Source: an uncultured Mailhella sp.
Lineage (GTDB): Bacteria; Desulfobacterota; Desulfovibrionia; Desulfovibrionales; Desulfovibrionaceae
Direction of reading: 5' to 3'
Length of the DNA stretch: 10,371 nt
Assembly: GCA_948482415.1 (NCBI GenBank)
Contig: CAOMFZ010000068.1
Span: forward strand, 1 to 10,371
Of the stretch, positions 6,465 through 10,371 are shown piece by piece. Made by a program: the position numbers and the translations under genes. The first letter of the stretch is position 1, and the number at the start of each line of letters is the position of its first letter. A model generated the notes under the pieces. The model made no database searches and had not been told where the DNA came from. It saw only the letters and a program-made list of their open reading frames with translations.

Positions 6465-8543
6465 ATGACTTCTATTTCATTATTATTGGTTTTTGCATGT
6501 GCAGCATTTGCTTTGTACTACGCATTCAAAACCTCTAAAACTGTGCTTGCTGCAAGTACAGGTAATGAAGACATGCAACGCATCGCCGGCGCTATTCAAG
6601 AAGGCGCACAGGCATACCTCAATCGTCAATACCGTACTATTGCGATTGTAGGCATTGTTGTTGCAGTATTACTTCTTTTCTTCCTTTCATTCCTTGTAGC
6701 ACTTGGCTTTGTAATTGGTGCTATTTTATCAGGCGTTGCCGGCTATATCGGCATGAACGTTTCTGTTCGCGCCAACGTGCGTACTGCTGAAGCTGCCCGC
6801 AACGGACTTACTCCTGCTCTCAATATTGCATTCCAGTCCGGTGCAATTACCGGTTTACTTGTTGTAGGTTTAGGTCTTTTAGGTGTTTCTTTTTACTATG
6901 CACTTTTACAAATGTTCCATGTTGAAACAACTACCCTCATGCAGGCACTCGTTGCACTTTCTTTCGGTGCTTCATTGATTTCTATCTTTGCCCGTCTTGG
7001 CGGCGGTATTTTCACCAAAGGTGCTGACGTTGGTGCTGACCTTGTTGGTAAAGTTGAAGCAGGCATTCCTGAAGATGACCCTCGTAACCCTGCTGTTATT
7101 GCTGACAACGTTGGTGATAACGTCGGTGACTGTGCGGGTATGGCAGCTGACCTTTTTGAAACATACGCCGTTACCATTGTTGCCACCATGCTGCTCGCTT
7201 CCATTTACTTTGAAGGTGCTTTACAGAAACTCATGATCATGTATCCGCTTCTTATCAGCGGCGTATGTATTTTGGCTTCTGTTGCAGGTACCTACTTTGT
7301 AAAACTTTCCGGCGACAACAAAATTATGAAAGCTCTCTATAAAGGCTTCCTCGCAACAGCTGTTATTTCTGCTGCGCTCATTACCTTTGTGACTATGGCT
7401 TTCTTCTGGGGCACTCCGGAAATGGTTATCGGTGACAAAACATTCACCAGCGGCAACCTTCTTCTTTGCTCTTTCACCGGTCTTGGTGTTACTGCTTTAC
7501 TCGTTTGGATTACCGAATACTATACATCTACTTCCTACCGTCCGGTAAGAAGCATTGCAAAAGCTTCTACAACCGGTCACGGCACAAACGTTATTCAGGG
7601 TCTTGCTGTTTCCATGGAAGCCTGCGCTCTTCCTGTTATCGTAATTTGTGCAGGTATCTTATTCGCATACTTCAACGCAGGTCTTTTCGGTATCTCCATT
7701 GCTGCTACTACCATGCTCGCTCTTGCAGGTATGGTTGTTGCTCTTGACGCATACGGACCTGTTACCGATAACGCCGGCGGTATTGCTGAAATGAGCGGTC
7801 TTCCTGATGAAGTTCGCGAAGTAACTGACGCACTTGACGCTGTCGGCAACACCACCAAAGCTGTAACAAAAGGTTATGCTATCGGTTCTGCTGCTCTTGC
7901 CGCTCTCGTTCTCTTCTCTGCTTACACTGAAGACCTTTCCCGTTACTTCCCGCTTTCAAATGTAACCTTCACCCTCCAAGACCCGTTTGTTCTTATCGGT
8001 CTCTTTATCGGCGGTCTTCTGCCTTACCTCTTTGGTGCTATGGGCATGATGAGCGTTGGCCGTGCAGGTGCTGCTGTTGTTGTGGAAGTTCGCCGTCAAT
8101 TCAAGGAAATTCCCGGTATTATGGAAGGAACTGCTAAACCTGACTACCATGCTGCTGTTGATATGCTCACAAAAGCTGCTATCAAGGAAATGATTGCTCC
8201 TTCCTTGCTTCCTGTTCTTGCTCCAATCGTTCTTTACGGCGTTATTTATGCCGTAGCAGGACAAGATGCTGCATTCTCCAGCCTTGGCGCTATGCTCATG
8301 GGTACTATCGTTACCGGTATTTTCGTTGCTATCTCCCTGACAAGCGGCGGCGGTGCATGGGATAACGCAAAGAAATACATTGAAGACGGCAACTTTGGCG
8401 GTAAGGGTTCAGATGCTCACAAGGCTGCTGTAACCGGTGATACAGTGGGTGACCCATACAAAGATACTGCCGGTCCTGCTGTTAACCCAATGATTAAGAT
8501 TATTAACATTGCTGCTCTTCTCCTTCTTATCGCTCTTGCATAA
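6465..8543 (+). CDS. hppA: Membrane-bound H+-translocating pyrophosphatase
   Basis: An integral membrane pump (692 residues, about 16 membrane helices expected for the family) that couples pyrophosphate hydrolysis to ion export. The substrate loop is intact: KGADVGADLVGKVEAGIPEDD (185-205), then DNVGDNVGDCAGMAADLFE (214-232). Further Asp/Lys clusters lie at DAYGPVTDNAGGIAEM (428-443) and, near the C-terminus, GGAWDNAKKYIE and DTVGDPYKDTAGP. The diagnostic site reads GNTTKAVTKG (461-470) with K465 and T468. In the published classification Lys here (and Thr three residues on) marks K+-independent H+ pumps, while Ala/Gly marks K+-dependent, often Na+-pumping, enzymes. Codons are strongly biased (many GCT, CTT, GGT) compared with the neighbours, which suggests high expression. 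It ends at a strong terminator, so it is probably monocistronic. In anaerobes the enzyme recovers energy from biosynthetic pyrophosphate. Confidence 0.96.
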   Translation: MTSISLLLVFACAAFALYYAFKTSKTVLAASTGNEDMQRIAGAIQEGAQAYLNRQYRTIAIVGIVVAVLLLFFLSFLVALGFVIGAILSGVAGYIGMNVSVRANVRTAEAARNGLTPALNIAFQSGAITGLLVVGLGLLGVSFYYALLQMFHVETTTLMQALVALSFGASLISIFARLGGGIFTKGADVGADLVGKVEAGIPEDDPRNPAVIADNVGDNVGDCAGMAADLFETYAVTIVATMLLASIYFEGALQKLMIMYPLLISGVCILASVAGTYFVKLSGDNKIMKALYKGFLATAVISAALITFVTMAFFWGTPEMVIGDKTFTSGNLLLCSFTGLGVTALLVWITEYYTSTSYRPVRSIAKASTTGHGTNVIQGLAVSMEACALPVIVICAGILFAYFNAGLFGISIAATTMLALAGMVVALDAYGPVTDNAGGIAEMSGLPDEVREVTDALDAVGNTTKAVTKGYAIGSAALAALVLFSAYTEDLSRYFPLSNVTFTLQDPFVLIGLFIGGLLPYLFGAMGMMSVGRAGAAVVVEVRRQFKEIPGIMEGTAKPDYHAAVDMLTKAAIKEMIAPSLLPVLAPIVLYGVIYAVAGQDAAFSSLGAMLMGTIVTGIFVAISLTSGGGAWDNAKKYIEDGNFGGKGSDAHKAAVTGDTVGDPYKDTAGPAVNPMIKIINIAALLLLIALA

Positions 8544-8566
8544 GAAATTGAGTACATAAAAATTGG

Positions 8567-8600
8567 AAAGCCCTGCATGAAAATGCAGGGCTTTTCTTGT
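8567..8600 (+). terminator. Rho-independent terminator of hppA
   Basis: AAAGCCCTGCAT (8567-8578) pairs perfectly over 12 bp with ATGCAGGGCTTT (8583-8594), closed by a GAAA tetraloop (8579-8582) and followed by TCTTGT on the + strand. It lies 23 bp after the hppA stop codon. Confidence 0.9.
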
Positions 8601-8623
8601 ATCTGAAAGAAAGATTGTACCAT

Positions 8624-8651
8624 ATGTAACTATTTTACTCACATGTTACAT
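8624..8651. promoter_or_regulatory. Spaced inverted repeat, candidate enhancer site
   Basis: ATGTAAC (8624-8630) and GTTACAT (8645-8651) are exact reverse complements with centres 21 bp apart, about two helical turns. The site is roughly 250 bp upstream of the start predicted from the sigma-54 promoter at 8871, a normal distance for a bacterial enhancer-binding protein. The rest of 8600-8870 is AT-rich and non-coding; I see only small dyads (ATATC/GATAT at 8700-8714) and two GTATAC palindromes (8665-8670, 8781-8786). Assignment as the activator site is inference. Confidence 0.35.
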
Positions 8652-8870
8652 TTTTATCTCATAGGTATACGGTATTCGCACCACAGCATTGTTATTATCA
8701 TATCTCGCTGATATTATAGGATTAAAAATAAAATTATCATCTTTCTTATTGTATATAAGCGTGTAAAAATGAAACTATCTGTATACTAATGGCACACTCT
8801 TTCTGTTACTTTTAGCGCAAAAAAATAGAAGAAAAATAAAAAAACTAATCTTTTCAATATGTTTTTATGT

Positions 8871-8889
8871 TTGGCACGCTCCTTGCTAT
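8871..8889 (+). promoter_or_regulatory. Sigma-54 (RpoN) promoter of the His-rich cluster
   Basis: TTGGCACGCTCCTTGCTAT fits the -24/-12 consensus TGGCACG-N4-TTGCW. The invariant GG is at 8873-8874 and GC at 8885-8886, exactly 12 bp apart. Transcription should begin near 8898, leaving an ~80-base leader before the first ATG at 8980; a small imperfect hairpin (8919-8940) lies in that leader. No competing sigma-70 promoter stands out. Sigma-54 promoters need an AAA+ activator; for zraP in E. coli this is ZraR, but no such gene is in this window. Confidence 0.88.
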
Positions 8890-8979
8890 ATAACAGGCAT
8901 AACGAGAGAAAAAAGTCTGGAAATATAAATAAAATATTCCCTCAAAAAAATACTGTGAAAAACAAGAAAGGAATGTGAT

Positions 8980-9258
8980 ATGAAAAAGATTTTTGGAACA
9001 CTCGCAATTATGGCAATGGCGCTGACCGGTGCAGGCTGTGCACACGCTTACGGAGCATACCACACACCGCATAGTCAAATAAGCATAAACTACCAATCTC
9101 ATCCCGGCTTCATAAGCTTCCATAACCACGGACATGGGCACGGACCAAAATATCATAGACCTCAATTCCATCCGCCAAAACCTCACCACCGCCCTGCACC
9201 GCATGGACATGGATTTGGCCTTCATGAAAAGGGACATGGGCACGGTCACCGCCGGTAA
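8980..9258 (+). CDS. Small exported His-rich protein 1
   Basis: A 92-residue protein. Residues 1-23 are a signal peptide, nearly identical to those of the next two genes, with probable cleavage after AHA (21-23). The ~69-residue mature part holds 17 histidines plus many Gly and Pro, in motifs such as HNHGHGHG (48-55), KPHHRPAPHGHG (67-78) and a KGHGHGHRR tail (84-92). No folded domain is recognised. The composition suggests binding of Zn, Ni, Cu or Co in the periplasm (inference). C20 replaces the Tyr of its paralogues; it resembles a lipobox only weakly because Gly stands at -3, so a lipoprotein is possible but less likely. Ribosome site AAAGGA before the ATG. First gene after the sigma-54 promoter. 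Confidence 0.8.
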   Translation: MKKIFGTLAIMAMALTGAGCAHAYGAYHTPHSQISINYQSHPGFISFHNHGHGHGPKYHRPQFHPPKPHHRPAPHGHGFGLHEKGHGHGHRR

Positions 9259-9311
9259 TTAACTAAACCAAATCCCCTCAACAAAAACTAAATAAAAGAA
9301 AGGAATAAAAC

Positions 9312-9515
9312 ATGAAAAAGATTTTTACCACACTCGCAATTATGGCAATGGCTGCAGCAGGTGTAAGTTATGCACAGGCATACGACGGAAATGCATCAAA
9401 CAACCAAAGCAATATTGAATACAAATATCATAACAATAATTGCAGCTATGATTACCATGGGCATGGATATCATGGACATGGGCACGGTCACGGACACGGA
9501 CACGGCGGCTGCTAA
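9312..9515 (+). CDS. Small exported His-rich protein 2
   Basis: A 67-residue protein. Residues 1-23 are a signal peptide with cleavage expected after AQA (21-23), leaving only 44 residues. These start Asn/Tyr-rich (24-48) and end in a Gly-His repeat (49-65) closed by a C-terminal Cys67; nine His and two Cys (C44, C67) in total. No domain is recognised; metal binding is inferred from composition. The GACACGGCGGCTG that encodes its final HGGC is identical to the DNA for HGGC at residues 44-47 of the next gene, so it may descend from a ZraP-like gene cut off at that point. The ribosome site AGAAAGGAAT is shared with the flanking genes. The gap of 53 bp to the gene before holds no terminator, so co-transcription is likely. 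Confidence 0.78.
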   Translation: MKKIFTTLAIMAMAAAGVSYAQAYDGNASNNQSNIEYKYHNNNCSYDYHGHGYHGHGHGHGHGHGGC

Positions 9516-9569
9516 TAAAAAACAAATCTCAACAATAACCACATAAAAAAAACAAGAAAGGAATAACAT

Positions 9570-10076
9570 ATGAAAAAAAGTGCAATTTTTGGAACTCTCG
9601 CCATTATGGCAATGGCAGTCACAGGTGCAGGCTATGCACAGGCGTATCACGGCGACGATTATGGATATCACCACAAAGGCTATCATCATGAATACAGACA
9701 CGGCGGCTGTGACAATTATAGAAAACATCACAATTTTCACCGCGGAAACTGCTTCTATAGCGGCCAAGAACAAAATCTGACCGAAGAACAACAGGCAAAA
9801 TTAGGTGAAATGCGTGAAAATCATTTCAAAACCATGAAACCTCTTTTTGACGATCTCCGCCTGAAAAGAATGGAACTTGATGTTTTCCGCAACAATCCCA
9901 ATGTAAAACCGGACCAGCTCGACAAGCTGATTAAAGAAATCATTGCCCTTGAAAATAAAATTGACAGCGAAAAGTACAGCTTCCGTACGCAGGTAAAAAA
10001 TGAATTCGGCATTGATTTCCGCCGCCCAATGCCCAGACCCGTAACCCCAATGGAAAATCCTGACAGCGAATTATAA
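9570..10076 (+). CDS. ZraP/CpxP-like periplasmic metal-binding protein
   Basis: A 168-residue protein. Residues 1-25 are a signal peptide cut after AQA. Residues 26-61 are a His-rich segment with nine His and two Cys (C47, C61). Residues 66-148 form the helical domain of the LTxxQ/heavy-metal-resistance family: LTEEQ (70-74), then two long charged helices (about 75-108 and 114-143) separated by NNPNVKPDQ, closely matching the ZraP pattern. A Pro-rich tail ends the protein. ZraP is a zinc-binding periplasmic chaperone induced through the sigma-54-dependent ZraSR system in E. coli. Here too the upstream promoter is sigma-54 type, though it lies before the first of three genes. The family is confident; which metal, and whether it also acts as a chaperone, cannot be told from sequence. 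A terminator follows 11 bp after the stop. Confidence 0.87.
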   Translation: MKKSAIFGTLAIMAMAVTGAGYAQAYHGDDYGYHHKGYHHEYRHGGCDNYRKHHNFHRGNCFYSGQEQNLTEEQQAKLGEMRENHFKTMKPLFDDLRLKRMELDVFRNNPNVKPDQLDKLIKEIIALENKIDSEKYSFRTQVKNEFGIDFRRPMPRPVTPMENPDSEL

Positions 10077-10087
10077 AAAGCCTTCAT

Positions 10088-10130
10088 ACAAACAAAAATC
10101 GGAGAAACTTTCTCCGATTTTTTTGTTTGT
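10088..10130. terminator. Strong terminator after the His-rich operon
   Basis: ATCGGAGAAA and TTTCTCCGAT form a GC-containing core around a one-to-two base turn (10098-10118), continued by flanking ACAAACAAAAA and TTTTTTTGTTTGT arms that also pair. T-runs on both strands make it potentially bidirectional. Confidence 0.9.
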
Positions 10131-10135
10131 ACGCT

Positions 10136-10243
10136 TTAGAGCAGTTCCAATAAATCTTGCAACTTTTCTATGCAGGGGAAAAACTTTTGAAAAAGTTTCT
10201 TCCCCTGCACCCCTTTACAAAACTTTTTAAAATAAATTTCCCA
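10136..10243 (-). repeat. Dispersed hairpin-bearing intergenic repeat, right copy (inverted)
   Basis: Reverse complement of the element at 2-111, matching along its whole length from TTAGA (10136-10140) to the CCCA at 10240-10243. The hairpin TGCAGGGG (10171-10178) / CCCCTGCA (10202-10209) is conserved. The inner stem differs in spacing by 2 bases, and substitutions are scattered, yet pairing is kept. It lies directly behind the operon terminator, in intergenic DNA like the first copy. Confidence 0.85.
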
Positions 10244-10268
10244 GAACGACAAGAAATGCTATAATAAA

Positions 10269-10303
10269 CAAAACCGTTATAGACAACATCTATAACGGTT
10301 TTG
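10269..10303. terminator. Perfect 15-bp hairpin, probable terminator
   Basis: CAAAACCGTTATAGA (10269-10283) and TCTATAACGGTTTTG (10289-10303) pair without mismatch around the loop CAACA. Leftward reading gives a U-rich trail (GGTTTTGTTTATT), so it most likely ends a minus-strand gene lying beyond the right edge, and may serve both strands. The flanking 10244-10268 holds nothing recognisable. Confidence 0.6.
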
Positions 10304-10331
10304 CGTGTAGGGGGGGTGGGAGCTTTTTTAC

Positions 10332-10371
10332 ATATTGTTGGCATGGCGCAGCCATATAACGCCTACAATAT
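10332..10371. other. Nested dyad at the window edge
   Basis: ATATTGTTGGC (10332-10342) pairs with GCCTACAATAT (10361-10371) with one mismatch; inside it ATGGC (10343-10347) pairs with GCCAT (10351-10355), leaving a 5-base bulge. Upstream lies a run of seven G plus GGG (10310-10320). The structure is cut by the window end, so its full extent and role (operator, repeat end or terminator) cannot be judged. Confidence 0.35.

Noticed and set aside
8790..8804. Second sigma-54-like site, TGGCAC at 8790
   Set aside because: The -24 half is good, but the bases 12 bp on are CT, not the required GC.
8973..8978. Start-stop ATG-TGA just before the first His-rich gene
   Set aside because: Only two bases from the AAAGGA ribosome site, too close for initiation; the ATG at 8980 is correctly spaced.
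8854..9249. Minus-strand frames across the His-rich genes (also 9396-9791)
   Set aside because: They are mirror frames of low-complexity Gly/His codons, producing Met/Val-rich strings with no ribosome site or family resemblance.
9471..9508. CRISPR-like or satellite repeat in the Gly-His stretch
   Set aside because: Short-period repeats are explained by HG codons in an open reading frame and have no spacers.
2..10243. Composite transposon bounded by the inverted repeats
   Set aside because: No transposase lies inside, the cargo is core housekeeping genes, and the repeats are hairpin elements typical of intergenic sites; target duplications cannot be tested at the left edge.

Overview
The window reads as chromosomal DNA of a moderately AT-rich Gram-negative bacterium, most likely a relative of Desulfovibrio. 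This rests on LptD (so an LPS outer membrane), a VKOR-type disulfide oxidase in place of DsbB, a membrane H+-pyrophosphatase, a sigma-54 promoter ahead of a ZraP-like metal protein, and the style of the intergenic hairpin repeat. The assignment is an inference from gene content; no rRNA or tRNA is present to confirm it.

Layout. Positions 1-155 hold one copy of a ~110-bp hairpin-bearing repeat and a weak terminator. Positions 156-4995 are a compact minus-strand operon transcribed lptD -> comM-like -> VKOR/thioredoxin fusion, with gaps of 1 and 3 bp. Positions 4996-5191 are a divergent promoter region with a 9-bp inverted repeat. Positions 5192-6295 encode alanine racemase (alr) and 6465-8543 a membrane pyrophosphatase (hppA), which carries the K+-independent signature and ends at a strong terminator. 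Positions 8544-8979 are a long non-coding region with a near-perfect sigma-54 promoter. Positions 8980-10076 hold three tandem genes sharing one ribosome-site/signal-peptide leader: two tiny His-rich exported proteins and a full ZraP/LTxxQ-type metal-binding protein, closed by a terminator. Positions 10136-10243 carry the second copy of the terminal repeat, inverted relative to the first. The last ~130 bases are non-coding, with two further dyads and a G-run.

How it fits together. The left operon is cell-envelope biogenesis plus oxidative folding. LptD here has exactly two cysteines after its signal peptide, at the places where E. coli LptD forms its C173-C725 bond, and the last gene of the same operon is a disulfide-forming enzyme. 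The right-hand cluster looks like a periplasmic metal-buffering operon under sigma-54 control, comparable to zraP of enterics but expanded with two His-rich miniproteins. alr and hppA are ordinary housekeeping genes. I see no phage, CRISPR, transposase, tRNA or rRNA.
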